64,000 nucleotides of DNA from Nissabacter sp. SGAir0207 (GCF_005491205.1 NZ_CP028035.1:1-64000), one strand, 5' to 3'; positions 46,266-56,729 are shown, numbered from the stretch's first letter. The notes: generated by a model from the sequence alone, not told the origin. A program made the numbers and translations.

Positions 46266-47804
46266 ATGCCCTATGACCACCCTTCGAGTGTAGTGATCCC
46301 CGGCGAGTATGGTTTTCCGCTCAAACTGAAGGCGCGCTATGACAACTTCATCGGCGGCGAGTGGGTGCCGCCCGCCAACAACCAGTACTTTTCCAACCTG
46401 ACGCCGGTCACCGGCCAGGTGATGTGCGAGATCGCCAGTTCCAGCACCGCCGACGTTGATCGGGCGCTGGACGCGGCGCATAAGGCCAAGGCCGAGTGGG
46501 GCCGCATGTCGGTGCAACAGCGCGCCACGCTGCTCAACCGCATCGCGGATCGCATGGAGCAAAATATTGAGCTGCTGGCCGCCGCCGAAACCTGGGACAA
46601 CGGCAAGCCGATCCGTGAAACCACCGCCGCTGATGTGCCGCTGGCGATTGACCACTTCCGCTACTTTGCCGCCTGTATCCGCGCGCAGGAGGGCGGGATC
46701 AGCGAAATTGACGCCGATACCGTCGCCTATCACTTCCATGAGCCGCTGGGCGTGGTCGGGCAGATTATTCCCTGGAACTTCCCGCTGCTGATGGCCTGCT
46801 GGAAAATGGCCCCGGCGCTGGCAGCGGGCAACTGCATCGTGCTGAAACCGGCCAAGCTGACGCCGATGTCCGTGCTGCTGCTGATGGAGCTGATTGAGGA
46901 TCTGCTGCCAGCCGGGGTGATCAACGTGGTCAACGGCTCCGGCAGCGAGATCGGCGAGTACCTCGCCACCTCCAAACGGATCGCCAAAGTGGCCTTCACC
47001 GGATCGACCGAGGTGGGCCAGCAGATCATGAGCTATGCGGCGCAGAACGTCATTCCGGTGACGCTGGAGCTGGGCGGCAAGTCGCCCAATATCTTCTTCG
47101 CTGACGTGATGGAGCGCGAGGACGCCTTCTTTGACAAGGCGCTGGAAGGCTTCGCGCTGTTCGCCTTCAATCAGGGCGAAGTCTGCACCTGCCCGAGCCG
47201 GGCGCTGGTGCAGGAGTCGATCTACGAGCGCTTTATGGAGCGCGCCATCAAGCGCGTGGAGACCATCCGCAGCGGCAACCCGCTCGACGCCGCCACCCAG
47301 ATGGGCGCGCAGGTGTCGCAGGGGCAGATGGAGACCATCCTCAACTACATCGAGATTGGTAAAAAAGAGGGGGCGGACGTCCTCACCGGCGGCCGCCGCA
47401 AACAGTTGGGCGGCGATCTGGCGCAGGGCTACTATCTGGAGCCGACCATCCTGTTTGGCAAAAACAGTATGCGGGTGTTCCAGGAGGAGATCTTTGGGCC
47501 GGTGCTGGCGGTGACCACTTTCAAGGATATGGATGAAGCGCTTGAGATTGCCAACGACACGGATTACGGTCTGGGCGCGGGCGTCTGGAGCCGCAACGGC
47601 AACATCGCCTACCAGATGGGCCGGCAGATTCAGGCCGGGCGCGTCTGGACTAACTGCTACCACGCCTACCCGGCGCACGCCGCCTTCGGCGGCTATAAGC
47701 AGTCCGGCATCGGGCGCGAGACGCATAAAATGATGCTGGAGCACTACCAGCAAACCAAATGCCTGCTGGTCAGCTACTCCGAAAAACCCCTCGGCCTGTT
47801 CTAA
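46266..47804 (+). CDS. aldB: Aldehyde dehydrogenase AldB
   Basis: NADP-dependent oxidation of acetaldehyde and related aldehydes. 512 residues, equal to E. coli AldB. Catalytic Cys in [12 protein letters not shown] and Glu in TLELGGKSP, with the cofactor motif [14 protein letters not shown] lies 8 nt before ATG 46266. The 161-nt spacer after yibF holds no remnant of selA or selB that I can see. Confidence 0.96.
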   Translation: MPYDHPSSVVIPGEYGFPLKLKARYDNFIGGEWVPPANNQYFSNLTPVTGQVMCEIASSSTADVDRALDAAHKAKAEWGRMSVQQRATLLNRIADRMEQNIELLAAAETWDNGKPIRETTAADVPLAIDHFRYFAACIRAQEGGISEIDADTVAYHFHEPLGVVGQIIPWNFPLLMACWKMAPALAAGNCIVLKPAKLTPMSVLLLMELIEDLLPAGVINVVNGSGSEIGEYLATSKRIAKVAFTGSTEVGQQIMSYAAQNVIPVTLELGGKSPNIFFADVMEREDAFFDKALEGFALFAFNQGEVCTCPSRALVQESIYERFMERAIKRVETIRSGNPLDAATQMGAQVSQGQMETILNYIEIGKKEGADVLTGGRRKQLGGDLAQGYYLEPTILFGKNSMRVFQEEIFGPVLAVTTFKDMDEALEIANDTDYGLGAGVWSRNGNIAYQMGRQIQAGRVWTNCYHAYPAHAAFGGYKQSGIGRETHKMMLEHYQQTKCLLVSYSEKPLGLF

Positions 47805-47812
47805 CGGCAAAA

Positions 47813-47841
47813 AAAACGGCAACGCTCAGCGTTGCCGTTTT
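47813..47841. terminator. Bidirectional terminator, aldB / mdfA
   Basis: AAAACGGCAACGC / GCGTTGCCGTTTT with a 3-nt loop and extra A on the left. Confidence 0.9.
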
Positions 47842-47855
47842 CCCTTCGACCGGCC

Positions 47856-49100
47856 TCAGGCCATGTCGTGATCCTGCGCCACATCCTGCGGTTTGCGCCC
47901 GCGCATGAACAGCAGCACCAGCGCCAGCCAGCAGAGGCCGCTCAGCAGGTTGAACAGGTTGAACATCCCGCTGCCACCCCAGCCATACACCAGCTTCGCC
48001 ACCTCAATGCCGAGGGTGAACACCAACATGCTCAGCACGCCCATCGCGGCGGAGACGGTGCCTTTGCTCATGTCGCTGGAGAAGAGCGTCAGACGGTAGA
48101 GGCCGGCGTTAGCGACGCCGATGCCAAAGGCGTAGAAGCTCAGGCCCGCCACCATCCACAGATAGGCGTGGGAGGCGTAGAGCGTGGCGGCAGCGGCCAG
48201 CAGCAGCCCGCCAACCATCGGGGCCGCGCCCAGACGGATCAGACTCACCACGCTGCGGCGGCCAGTGAGGCGCGCCAGCGTGATGTTGCCGATAATCAGC
48301 GCGCCAAACACCGGCACCTGCATCAGGCCATAGCCGAGGGTGCTCATCCCTTCGCCACGGATCAGCAGCACCGGCGACTGGGCAATCCAGGCCAGCAACG
48401 GCAGGCTGGCAAAGCCAATCGCCAGCGCGCCACAGACAAAGCGGCCATTGCCCAGCACCTGACGGTAGTCACGCCCCAGCCCGGCCAGCGACAGCGGCTC
48501 ACCAAGGCGGGTGGCGGTCTCCGGCATGGTGCGCCACAAACCCACAAAGGCGAGGGCGGAGAGCAGGGCGAACAGCACGAACATCCACTGCCACGGCATC
48601 CAGGCGATCAGCGCCGCACCGGCCAGTGGGCCAAGCAGCGGGGCAATCAGCGCCACGTTCGCCATCAGCGCGGTGATCTTGATGCACACCGACTCCTCAA
48701 ACGACTCCTGAATGGTGGCGTAGCCGACCGCGCCGATAAAGCACAGCCCAATGCCCTGGAAGAAACGGATCAGGGTGAACTGCTCAATGCTCTGGGCAAA
48801 CAAAATTGCCAGACAGCTGACGGTGAAGAAGGCGACGCCGGCCAGCATCACCGGCCGACGGCCGCGCCGGTCGGAGAGCGGCCCCAGTAGCCATTGCAGG
48901 AACATCCCGCCAGCCAGATAGGCGGTCATGGAGCTGGGCACCCACTCCTCACCGGCATGGAATGCTGCCACCACGGCCAGCATTCCCGGCTGGATCATAT
49001 CGTTACCGATATAGGTGGCAAATTCGAACAACACCAATGAGAGCGGAAACCAGAGCGCCCGGCGGCCCAAACGGGCAGCAGGTGGTAAGGTAGTTTGCAT
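47856..49100 (-). CDS. mdfA: Multidrug efflux transporter MdfA
   Basis: A 12-helix MFS drug:proton antiporter of 414 residues, exporting cationic and neutral drugs such as chloramphenicol and quaternary ammonium compounds in E. coli. The membrane-embedded Glu/Asp region ([17 protein letters not shown]), antiporter motif A ([16 protein letters not shown]) and motif C ([18 protein letters not shown]) are present. Overall sequence is close to E. coli MdfA. Divergent from wecH. Confidence 0.95.
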   Translation of the reverse strand: MQTTLPPAARLGRRALWFPLSLVLFEFATYIGNDMIQPGMLAVVAAFHAGEEWVPSSMTAYLAGGMFLQWLLGPLSDRRGRRPVMLAGVAFFTVSCLAILFAQSIEQFTLIRFFQGIGLCFIGAVGYATIQESFEESVCIKITALMANVALIAPLLGPLAGAALIAWMPWQWMFVLFALLSALAFVGLWRTMPETATRLGEPLSLAGLGRDYRQVLGNGRFVCGALAIGFASLPLLAWIAQSPVLLIRGEGMSTLGYGLMQVPVFGALIIGNITLARLTGRRSVVSLIRLGAAPMVGGLLLAAAATLYASHAYLWMVAGLSFYAFGIGVANAGLYRLTLFSSDMSKGTVSAAMGVLSMLVFTLGIEVAKLVYGWGGSGMFNLFNLLSGLCWLALVLLFMRGRKPQDVAQDHDMA

Positions 49101-49322
49101 AAATTAACTTAATGATAATAAAACAGAAACATCCAAGACAACCGGAACGGCGTCTGCGGGAAAGCGATAAGGCCGGCTATTTTGCTGCCAATCCCGCCTC
49201 TTGGCAATGATGTAAGCCACAGATCGCACAAACTGAGTTTATCCGAATTTGGGTTGTTGAATTCGTCAGCTATATATAACCTCTTTTTAACAATAATCAG
49301 TGATAAGGATGGCCGCGGCCGC

Positions 49323-50318
49323 ATGAATAACCGACTTATCTGGATCGATAATTTGCGGGCGCTCGCCTGCCTGATGGTGATCGTCATCCATACCACCACT
49401 TACTATGTCACCAACGGCGCGTCGGTAGGGGAGTTCAACTGGAACGTCGCCAACCTGCTCAACTCCCTGTCACGGGTTAGCGTGCCGCTGTTCTTCATGA
49501 TCTCCGGCTACCTGTTCTTCGGCGAACGCAGCGCTGGCAAAAAGCACCTGATACGGCTGGTCTGCTGCCTGCTGTTCTACAGCGCCATTTCGCTGGCTTA
49601 TATTGCCTTCTTCACGCGGATTGGCTTCTGGCCCTCGCTGCGCAACCTGCTGTTCAAACCAGTGTTCTATCACCTCTGGTTTTTCTATGCGCTGATGGTG
49701 GTGTACCTGCTCTCACCGCTGATTCAGGTGAAACCGGCTGCCCGGCAGGCGGTATTGGCGGTGGGCATCGTCCTTGGCATCGCCGCTAACCCGCACACCT
49801 TCCAGCTCTCCTGGCAACAGGTGCACCTGCTGCCGGTTAACCTGTTTATCAGCGGCGACACCTTCTACTACGTGCTCTACGCGCTGCTGGGGCGCGCCAT
49901 CGGTATGCTTCCCACCCAACGGCGCGGCGTTAACCTGATGGCGGCGCTGATCTTCACCGCCGCGGTGTGGATGATCGCGATTGGCACCCGGCACCAGACG
50001 ACCCTCAACGGCGACTTTGCCGATACCTACTACGTCTACTGTGGCCCGCTGGTATTTATTGCGGCGATCGCGCTATTTGTCTGGGGGAAAAACTGTCTGG
50101 CGGGCGGGATGTTGCCGGGACTGCGTTGGGTGGCCGACCACTCGTTGGCGATTTACGGGTTTCATGCGCTGATTATTAATATCATCCGCACCCAGAAGTG
50201 GGATGCCGTGCGCTGGCCGCTGCTGGACATGCCCTACGTCTTTGCCCTCGCGCTGGCCGGTAGCCTGCTGCTGGCCCACGGCATCAGGCGGCTGGATCGC
50301 CATCGGCTGGTGACGTAG
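49323..50318 (+). CDS. wecH: Enterobacterial common antigen O-acetyltransferase WecH
   Basis: 331 residues, the length of E. coli WecH (YiaH), an acyltransferase-3 membrane protein that O-acetylates GlcNAc of enterobacterial common antigen. The active motif is WIDNLRALACLMVIVIHTT with the catalytic His, followed by about ten helices. ATG 49323 is the family start. The last 35 nt overlap the convergent regulator gene. In E. coli it also lies near xylB, with yiaAB between. Confidence 0.92.
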   Translation: MNNRLIWIDNLRALACLMVIVIHTTTYYVTNGASVGEFNWNVANLLNSLSRVSVPLFFMISGYLFFGERSAGKKHLIRLVCCLLFYSAISLAYIAFFTRIGFWPSLRNLLFKPVFYHLWFFYALMVVYLLSPLIQVKPAARQAVLAVGIVLGIAANPHTFQLSWQQVHLLPVNLFISGDTFYYVLYALLGRAIGMLPTQRRGVNLMAALIFTAAVWMIAIGTRHQTTLNGDFADTYYVYCGPLVFIAAIALFVWGKNCLAGGMLPGLRWVADHSLAIYGFHALIINIIRTQKWDAVRWPLLDMPYVFALALAGSLLLAHGIRRLDRHRLVT

Positions 50319-51228
50319 GCCAGCGCACCTGGGCGCGCCGCAGTTGGCGGGCAGAGCTGAAGCCCGCCGCCAGCGCGGCGTTTTCCACCCCGTAACCAGC
50401 CTGCAACCGCTGGCGCGCCACTGCCAGCCGCAGCTGCTCATGGTAGTCACGGACGCTGATGCCGAGGTGCTCGCGGAACAGCCGCCGCAAGTGTCGGGTA
50501 CTGACGTGGGCGCAGGCCGCCACGGCTTCCACGGGCCAGCAATTTTCCGGGGCCGCCAGCAGCGCATTCTGCGCCCGGTGCAGGGCCGGGTGGAGATGGT
50601 TGCGGTAGCGCAGCCAGGGAGAGAGTTGCGGATCGTCGCCCGAGCGGCGGAAGTAGACCACCATCTCGTGTGCCACCCGCGTGGCGGCCAGCGGCCCCTG
50701 TTCATGGGCAATCAGATGCAGCGCCACATCAATACCGGCGGTGATGCCAGCGCTAGTGATGATCTGCCGATCCTCAACAAAAATTCGGTTCTCCAGCACT
50801 TGCGCCGTCGGCGCCTGCGCGCGCAGGCGCGCGATCACCTCGTGGTGGGTGGTGCACTGATACCCCTCCAGCAGCCCGGCGCGCGCCGCCAGCAGGCTGC
50901 CGGAGCAGATGCACACCAGCGTCAGCGCGCCCTGCTCAATCGTCTCGCGCAGGGGGCGCAGCCACGCCGCCACCGCCTGCGCCACCGGGGTGTCAAACCA
51001 GACTTGGGAGTCAGAGACGCCGGGCAGTACCAGAATCGCTCCCGCCGGGATGCTCTCTGGCAGCGGCGCAATCGCGCCCAGCACCAGCCCAGTGGAGCTG
51101 GTGACCTGTGGCTCCGGGCCGATATAGCGCAGATCAAAGCCACCGGCCAACTGCAACGCCTCGGCCGGGCCGGTCAGATCCAGCGCCATGACGCCCGGCA
51201 GCGTCACGAAGCAGACTGGCCGGGGCAT
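50284..51228 (-). CDS. GlxA-type AraC-family regulator (DJ-1/PfpI plus HTH)
   Basis: 314 residues. The N-terminal DJ-1/PfpI-like domain (about 1-190) has the nucleophile-elbow Cys in CICSGSLLAA; the C-terminal AraC double HTH (about 215-305) contains VEAVAACAHVSTRHLRRLFREH. ATG 51228 shares its A with the TGA of the upstream hydrolase gene (TGATG), a coupling geometry. It likely regulates that two-gene unit. Effector unknown. The 3' end overlaps wecH by 35 nt, tail to tail. Confidence 0.85.
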   Translation of the reverse strand: MPRPVCFVTLPGVMALDLTGPAEALQLAGGFDLRYIGPEPQVTSSTGLVLGAIAPLPESIPAGAILVLPGVSDSQVWFDTPVAQAVAAWLRPLRETIEQGALTLVCICSGSLLAARAGLLEGYQCTTHHEVIARLRAQAPTAQVLENRIFVEDRQIITSAGITAGIDVALHLIAHEQGPLAATRVAHEMVVYFRRSGDDPQLSPWLRYRNHLHPALHRAQNALLAAPENCWPVEAVAACAHVSTRHLRRLFREHLGISVRDYHEQLRLAVARQRLQAGYGVENAALAAGFSSARQLRRAQVRWPTSPADGDPAA

Positions 51229-52244
51229 CAGCAATCCACGGTCAGTTGGCTCGCCAGATAACCCTCGCGATCCGGCGTGGCCTGCAACAGCATCCGCACG
51301 AAGGCGTCACGCTCAAAGGCCATCACCTGCATGTCCCAGACGCAGAAGGACTCCTCACGCGCCCGCCGCCAGACGCCCTGATCGGTCACCCAGATGGCCA
51401 TCCGCAACTCGTTCTCATTGTCCCACCAGCCCGCCACCAGATAATCCATCGTCTTGCCCTGATGCTCGATCAGGAAACCGACGCCGGGGCGCTGCGGCGT
51501 TTGCGCCTGCGGCGGCAGCCACTGCGCCACCAGCGGGCGGCCAGCCGCAAAGATGGCGGCATCACCGCTGGCCTGCGGGTAACGGATGGCATAACGCTTC
51601 AGCGCCCATGCGCCGAGCGTGGTGACGCCAAGCGGGGTAATCGGGCGCGGCTGGTAGGGCTGCGGCTGCCAGGTTGCCTCACTCACCGTCTGGGCGGGCG
51701 CAGCTTCCAGCGCGGCCAGTGCCTGCTCCACCGTGGCGATCTGTGCGAAGCGGTCGGCCAGCACCAGCTCCGTGCGCTGTTTGATCTCCTCGGCGCTCGC
51801 TGTCTCGCCGTTGGCGTGGGTCATCGGGAAGGTCAGCGTCGCCTCCGTGACATAGGTGACGCGATAGCCGAGGTCAGAGGCCACGCGGGCAGTGGTCTCG
51901 CAGCACTGCTCGCTGCGCATCCCGCTGATGATCAGGTGCGTGATGCCGCGCTCGCGCAGCCAGAGATCCAGCCCGGAGTCGGTCAGGGCGTTGTGCACGC
52001 TTTTGTGCACCACCAGATCCGGCTGATGAGTCAGGAAGGGCAGGCGCGTCACCAGACCGGACGCCAGCGAGAATGGCCCCTGTGACACATGGAACACATC
52101 CACCACCGCCGCCCCACGCGCCTGACAGCCAGCGACCAGCTGTTGCAGGTGGCGCTGAAAGGCGGGTAACGCCTCCTCACGCCAGAAAGGTTGATGGGTA
52201 AAGGAGTGTTGGACATCGATAACCAAAAGCGCGCTCTGTGACAT
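51228..52244 (-). CDS. Isochorismatase-like cysteine hydrolase with extra C-terminal domain
   Basis: 338 residues. Residues 1-185 are an isochorismatase-superfamily hydrolase with the triad Asp10 (VIDVQ), Lys81 (VHKSVHN) and Cys114 (SEQCCETTAR); real isochorismatases lack this charge pattern around the nucleophile, so a nicotinamidase- or carbamoyl-type amide substrate is possible. Residues 205-338 form a second domain (LGAWALKRYAIRYP, GWWDNENELRM, SFCVWDMQVMAFERDAF) that I know as a domain of unknown function. The fusion is discussed in the findings. Confidence 0.8.
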   Translation of the reverse strand: MSQSALLVIDVQHSFTHQPFWREEALPAFQRHLQQLVAGCQARGAAVVDVFHVSQGPFSLASGLVTRLPFLTHQPDLVVHKSVHNALTDSGLDLWLRERGITHLIISGMRSEQCCETTARVASDLGYRVTYVTEATLTFPMTHANGETASAEEIKQRTELVLADRFAQIATVEQALAALEAAPAQTVSEATWQPQPYQPRPITPLGVTTLGAWALKRYAIRYPQASGDAAIFAAGRPLVAQWLPPQAQTPQRPGVGFLIEHQGKTMDYLVAGWWDNENELRMAIWVTDQGVWRRAREESFCVWDMQVMAFERDAFVRMLLQATPDREGYLASQLTVDC

Positions 52245-52322
52245 AACCGGCCTCCGCCTCTATGAAGTAACCCCATAGTGGCGCAAATAAAAAACGAACG
52301 GAATGCCAAAAACGGCCATCAA

Positions 52323-52353
52323 CCCGGCAGGACAGGACAGGTGCCCTGCCGGG
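52323..52353 (-). terminator. Hairpin after xylB
   Basis: CCCGGCAGG (52323-52331) / CCTGCCGGG (52345-52353), 13-nt loop. On the minus strand a short T-rich stretch follows at a distance, so terminator strength is uncertain. Confidence 0.5.
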
Positions 52354-52360
52354 GGCGCCT

Positions 52361-53815
52361 TTACTGCATCAGGGGTGCCAACTGGCGATAGAGCTGGCGG
52401 AAGGTTTCACGCTGTGCCGCATAGGCCTGATGCCTCTGCCCATCGGGCTGGTGGGTCTGCTCCAGCGGCAGGGGCGGCAGCAGATCGGCCAGCGCGGTGT
52501 GCGGGTGCAGGGCGATCTGCGCCAGACGCGCCGTGCCCAGCGCCGGGCCAATGTCGCCGCCGGTGCGGTACTCCAGCGTCTGGCCGCTGATGTCCGCCAG
52601 CATCTGCCGCCAGTAGCCGCTGCGCGCGCCGCCGCCAATCAGCGTCACTGCCTGTGGCCGTAGGCCGGTGGCATGTAGCACATCCATGCCATCCGCCAGC
52701 GCGAAACCGACGCCCTCCAGCACGGCGCGCCCTAAATCGGCCGGGCCGTGCTCATGGGTCAGGCCAAAGAAAACGCCTTTGGCATTCGGGTTGTTGTGCG
52801 GCGTGCGCTCACCGGAGAGATAGGGCAGGAACCACACCGGCGAGGTGGCGGGCGGGGCCTGCTCCACCTGTTGCAGCAGCGCCGGGACGCTCGCACTGCC
52901 GGTCAGGCGGCATACCCAATCCAGACAGGAGGCGGCGCTAAGCATCACGGACATCAGGTGCCAGCGGTCGGGCAGCGCGTGGCAGAAGCTGTGCACCGCG
53001 CTCTCCGGGTTGCTGAGGAAGCCATCGCTGACGGCAAAGTAGACCCCGGAGGTGCCGAGGGAGAGCATCGCCTGCCCGGATTGATACAGCCCGACGCCCA
53101 CCGCGCCCGCCGCGTTATCGCCGCCGCCAGCCACTACCGGCACCTCTGGCAGCCCCCAGCGCTGGGCGATCTCGGGCTTGACCTGCCCGGTTATCTGGCT
53201 CCCCTCAAACAGCGTCGGCATCTGCGCGCGGCTCAAGCCGCAGGCCGCCAGCAGGGTGTCGCTCCAGTCACGTTTGGCGACATCCAGCCACAGCGTGCCA
53301 GCGGCGTCTGACATGTCACTGGCAAACTCGCCGCTGATGCGCCAGCGCAAATAGTCTTTCGGTAGTAGCACCTTATCAATACGCTGGAACAGCGCCGGTT
53401 CGTGCTCCTGCACCCACTTCAACTTGGGGGCGGTGAAGCCCGGCATCATCAGGTTGCCGGTGATGGCGCGCGCCTCCGGCACCTCCCGCTCCAGCGCCTG
53501 ACACTGGGCGGCGGAGCGGCCGTCATTCCATAAAATGGCGGGGCGCAACACCCGCTGCTCTGCATCCAGCAGCGTGGCACCGTGCATCTGTCCGGTCAGC
53601 CCCAGCGCCTTCACGGCCTTGAGCGACTGGCGCGCCGCCAGCGCCTGCATGGCGCTGTCGGTGGCCTCCCACCACGCCTGTGGATCCTGTTCCGACCACA
53701 ACGGGTGCGGCCGCGACACGGTGAGCACCTCACTGTGCTGGGCGATCACTTCCCCCGACTCGCCCAGCAAAATGGCTTTGACGCCCGATGTTCCCAGATC
53801 AATTCCGATATACAT
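52361..53815 (-). CDS. xylB: Xylulokinase
   Basis: FGGY-family kinase phosphorylating D-xylulose to xylulose 5-phosphate. 484 residues. N-terminal YIGIDLGTSGVKAILL phosphate loop, substrate-binding QMHGATLLD, and catalytic Asp in VAGGGDNAAGAVG. The start at ATG 53815 follows a GGGAGAG ribosome-binding site. Second gene after xylA, 87 nt downstream. Confidence 0.97.
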   Translation of the reverse strand: MYIGIDLGTSGVKAILLGESGEVIAQHSEVLTVSRPHPLWSEQDPQAWWEATDSAMQALAARQSLKAVKALGLTGQMHGATLLDAEQRVLRPAILWNDGRSAAQCQALEREVPEARAITGNLMMPGFTAPKLKWVQEHEPALFQRIDKVLLPKDYLRWRISGEFASDMSDAAGTLWLDVAKRDWSDTLLAACGLSRAQMPTLFEGSQITGQVKPEIAQRWGLPEVPVVAGGGDNAAGAVGVGLYQSGQAMLSLGTSGVYFAVSDGFLSNPESAVHSFCHALPDRWHLMSVMLSAASCLDWVCRLTGSASVPALLQQVEQAPPATSPVWFLPYLSGERTPHNNPNAKGVFFGLTHEHGPADLGRAVLEGVGFALADGMDVLHATGLRPQAVTLIGGGARSGYWRQMLADISGQTLEYRTGGDIGPALGTARLAQIALHPHTALADLLPPLPLEQTHQPDGQRHQAYAAQRETFRQLYRQLAPLMQ

Positions 53816-53857
53816 ACTCTCTCCCTCAGCAGGCCGTGGCCCCACCCCAGAAGCAGG

Positions 53858-53882
53858 ACAGGCCAGCGCATCGCTGGCCTGT
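53858..53882 (-). other. Intercistronic hairpin between xylA and xylB
   Basis: ACAGGCCAGCG (53858-53868) / CGCTGGCCTGT (53872-53882), 11 bp with a 3-nt loop and no T-run. It may stabilise the xylA message and lower xylB output relative to xylA. Confidence 0.65.
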
Positions 53883-53902
53883 GCCATGCGGCAGGCGTGC
53901 CG

Positions 53903-55222
53903 TCAGCCGAACAGGTAACGGTTCACCAGATTCTCCAGCTGCTCCTGGCGGCCGCTCTGGTGGCGTGGTGCCAGGGCGTGCTGTTGCGCGTAGTTTGCCA
54001 GCGCCTCCAGCGACATCTTCCCTTGCAGGATCTGCTGGCCCAGCTCCTCACTCCAGCCGGCATAGCGTTTGGCGACCAGCTTATCCAGCCCGCCATCCTC
54101 AATCATCTTCGCCGCCACTTTCAGCGAGAGCGCCATGGTGTCCATCGCACCGATATGGCCGTAGAAGAGATCGTATTTGTCGGTGCTCTGGCGACGCACC
54201 TTGGCGTCAAAGTTGAGGCCGCCAGTGGTAAAGCCGCCGGCTTTCACAATCTCATACATCACCAGCGCGTTCTCTTCCACGCTGATGGGGAACTGATCGG
54301 TGTCCCAGCCCAGCTGCGGATCGCCGCGGTTGGCGTCCACGGAGCCGAAAATGCCCAGCGCGATGGCGGTGGCGATCTCATGGTGGAAGGCATGGCCCGC
54401 CAGTGTGGCGTGGTTGGCCTCAATGTTCAGCTTGATCTCCTTCTCCAGACCGAACTGGCGCAGGAAGCCATACACGGTGGCGACGTCGTAGTCATACTGG
54501 TGTTTGGTCGGCTCCTGCGGCTTCGGCTCAATCAGCAACGTGCCCTGGAAACCAATCTTGTGTTTGTGCTCCACCACCATCTGCATGAAGCGGCCAATCT
54601 GCTCGCGCTCCTGACGCAGGTCGGTGTTGAGCAGGGTCTCATACCCCTCGCGGCCGCCCCACAGCACGTAGTTCTCCCCACCCAATCGCTGGGTGGCGTT
54701 CATGGCGGTAAAGACCTGCGTCGCGGCCCAAGCGAACACTTCCGGGTCTGGACTGGTGGCCGCACCGGCCGCATAACGCGGGTGGGTGAAGCAGTTGGCG
54801 GTACCCCACAGCAGCTTGACGCCGCTCTCCTGCTGCTTGGCGGCCAGCACATCGGTCATCTCGGCAAAGTTGTTCAAATACTCCTTCAGGGAGCCGCCCT
54901 CTGGCGAGACATCGACATCATGGAAGCAGTAGTAGGGCACACCCAGCTTGCTGAAGAACTCAAAGGCCACATCCGCCTTACGTTTCGCCAGCGCCAGCGC
55001 ATCGCCGCTCTGTTGCCACGGGCGCTCAAACGCGCCGACGCCAAACATATCCGCCCCGTTCCAGCAGAAGGTATGCCAGTAGCAGGCCGCGAAACGCAGA
55101 TGGTCGGCCATGCGCTTGCCCAGGATGACCTCATCCGGGTTGTAGTGGCGGAATGCTAATGGGTTGGTGCTGGCCGTGCCTTCATACCGGACTTTCTCAA
55201 GCTGATCAAAATAGGATTGCAT
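53903..55222 (-). CDS. xylA: Xylose isomerase
   Basis: Interconverts D-xylose and D-xylulose. 439 residues, TIM barrel with two metal sites. Active-site blocks: [14 protein letters not shown], the base His in [10 protein letters not shown], metal ligands in [13 protein letters not shown], and [14 protein letters not shown]. Of the two adjacent ATGs (55225 and 55222), the second gives the better spacing from AAGGAG and the E. coli-like start MQSYFDQL. Confidence 0.98.
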   Translation of the reverse strand: MQSYFDQLEKVRYEGTASTNPLAFRHYNPDEVILGKRMADHLRFAACYWHTFCWNGADMFGVGAFERPWQQSGDALALAKRKADVAFEFFSKLGVPYYCFHDVDVSPEGGSLKEYLNNFAEMTDVLAAKQQESGVKLLWGTANCFTHPRYAAGAATSPDPEVFAWAATQVFTAMNATQRLGGENYVLWGGREGYETLLNTDLRQEREQIGRFMQMVVEHKHKIGFQGTLLIEPKPQEPTKHQYDYDVATVYGFLRQFGLEKEIKLNIEANHATLAGHAFHHEIATAIALGIFGSVDANRGDPQLGWDTDQFPISVEENALVMYEIVKAGGFTTGGLNFDAKVRRQSTDKYDLFYGHIGAMDTMALSLKVAAKMIEDGGLDKLVAKRYAGWSEELGQQILQGKMSLEALANYAQQHALAPRHQSGRQEQLENLVNRYLFG

Positions 55223-55225
55223 CAT

Positions 55226-55670
55226 GGGCTCCTTGGGATCTGGCCCAGCAATGGCTGAGCATGCGGAGCCGTTATCTTCGGAGGCTTCGAGCTGGCTCTC
55301 AATTACGTTATTTCACACTGAACTTAAGAGAATACACAATTGTGCGGCAGATCTCATAAATAAGCCGGGCCGTGAAAAAGCCACTATTTACGAGGTGGAA
55401 TCCAAGGTGCGAGCAACAAAAAAATGCTTTCCACGGTGAACTATGATCGCCGTCATAAAATAAGAAATAAACTAAAAAACGTAATGGCGCAGTGAAAATC
55501 TGCAATTGAGGTTATTTTGTCCGGCGTCAACAATTCCCCGGTCTGAAAGGCAGAGCAAGGCACGGAAAACCCTAATGCATGCTTTGCGCCAGCGGGATCC
55601 CCTTTCCCGCCACCGTAACCGCGAACCTTGCCATTTCACTTACCCTGCGTGTCATTAAAAGGTATATCAG
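55226..55670. promoter_or_regulatory. xylA-xylF divergent control region
   Basis: A 445-nt spacer between divergent xylA and xylF. Two CRP-like sites are seen: TGTGC-N6-TCTCA (55341-55356) and TATGA-N6-TCATA (55442-55457). The AT-rich stretch 55450-55500, with GAAATAA- and AAAACG-type repeats, is where XylR would be expected to bind. No clean -10/-35 pair is firm. Layout and expected control by XylR and CRP match E. coli. Confidence 0.55.
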
Positions 55671-56666
55671 ATGAAAATGAAAAAAATCTTGCTGAGCGTC
55701 TGTGCGGCGCTGGCGTTGGTCAGCCAGCCGGGAATGGCCAAAGAGGTGAAAATTGGCATGGCGATTGACGATTTACGTCTGGAACGCTGGCAAAAGGATC
55801 GTGATATTTTTGTCAAACAGGCGGAGTCCTTGGGCGCGGATGTGTTTGTGCAATCGGCAAATGGCAATGAAGAGACCCAGATGTCGCAGATTGAAAATAT
55901 GATTAACCGCGGGGTCGATGTGCTGGCGATCATTCCCTACAACGGCGAGGTGCTGAGCAATGTGATTGCCGAAGCCAAGAGTGAGGGCATCAAGGTGCTG
56001 GCCTATGACCGTATGATCAATAACGCCGATATCGACTTCTATATCTCCTTCGATAATGAGAAGGTCGGCGAGTTGCAGGCGCAGAGTCTGGTGGAGCGCG
56101 TGCCGCAGGGCAACTACTTCCTGATGGGCGGCTCACCGGTGGACAACAACGCCAAGCTGTTCCGCAAGGGGCAGATGAATGTCCTTAAGCCGTTGATTGA
56201 TAGCGGCAAGATCAAGGTGGTGGGTGACCAGTGGGCGGATGCGTGGTTGCCAGAAAACGCCCTGAAGATCATGGAGAACGCCCTGACGGCCAACAACAAC
56301 AAAATTGACGCGGTGGTCGCCTCCAACGATGCCACCGCTGGCGGTGCCATTCAGGCGCTCTCCGCGCAGGGGCTGGCTGGCAAGGTCGCCATCTCCGGTC
56401 AGGATGCCGACCTGGCGGCGATCAAGCGCATTGTCGCGGGCAGCCAGACCATGACCGTCTATAAACCCATTACCAAGCTGGCAACCGAAGCGGCCAAAAT
56501 TGCCGTGGAGCTGGGCGACGGAAAAACACCGAAGCCTAACGCCAGCCTGAATAATGGCAAGAAAGAGGTGCCGGCATTTCTGCTGACGCCCATTCAGGTC
56601 GATAAAAATAATATAGACAGCACTATAGTGGCCGATGGTTTCCATAAGAAAGAAGACATTTATTAA
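55671..56666 (+). CDS. xylF: D-xylose ABC transporter, periplasmic binding protein
   Basis: Captures D-xylose in the periplasm for XylGH. 331 residues with a signal peptide (about 1-23, ending GMA-KE) and the type I periplasmic-binding fold. The stretches IGMAIDDLRLERWQKDRD, GGSPVDNNAKLF and SGQDADLAAIKR match E. coli XylF. The start has AAGG 10 nt upstream. First gene of xylFGH. Confidence 0.98.
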   Translation: MKMKKILLSVCAALALVSQPGMAKEVKIGMAIDDLRLERWQKDRDIFVKQAESLGADVFVQSANGNEETQMSQIENMINRGVDVLAIIPYNGEVLSNVIAEAKSEGIKVLAYDRMINNADIDFYISFDNEKVGELQAQSLVERVPQGNYFLMGGSPVDNNAKLFRKGQMNVLKPLIDSGKIKVVGDQWADAWLPENALKIMENALTANNNKIDAVVASNDATAGGAIQALSAQGLAGKVAISGQDADLAAIKRIVAGSQTMTVYKPITKLATEAAKIAVELGDGKTPKPNASLNNGKKEVPAFLLTPIQVDKNNIDSTIVADGFHKKEDIY

Positions 56667-56729
56667 TTCACTGTGATGGGCGTGGGCGTTGGACGCCGCT
56701 CGCCCATTTTGCTGTCACCGGAGGGAATT

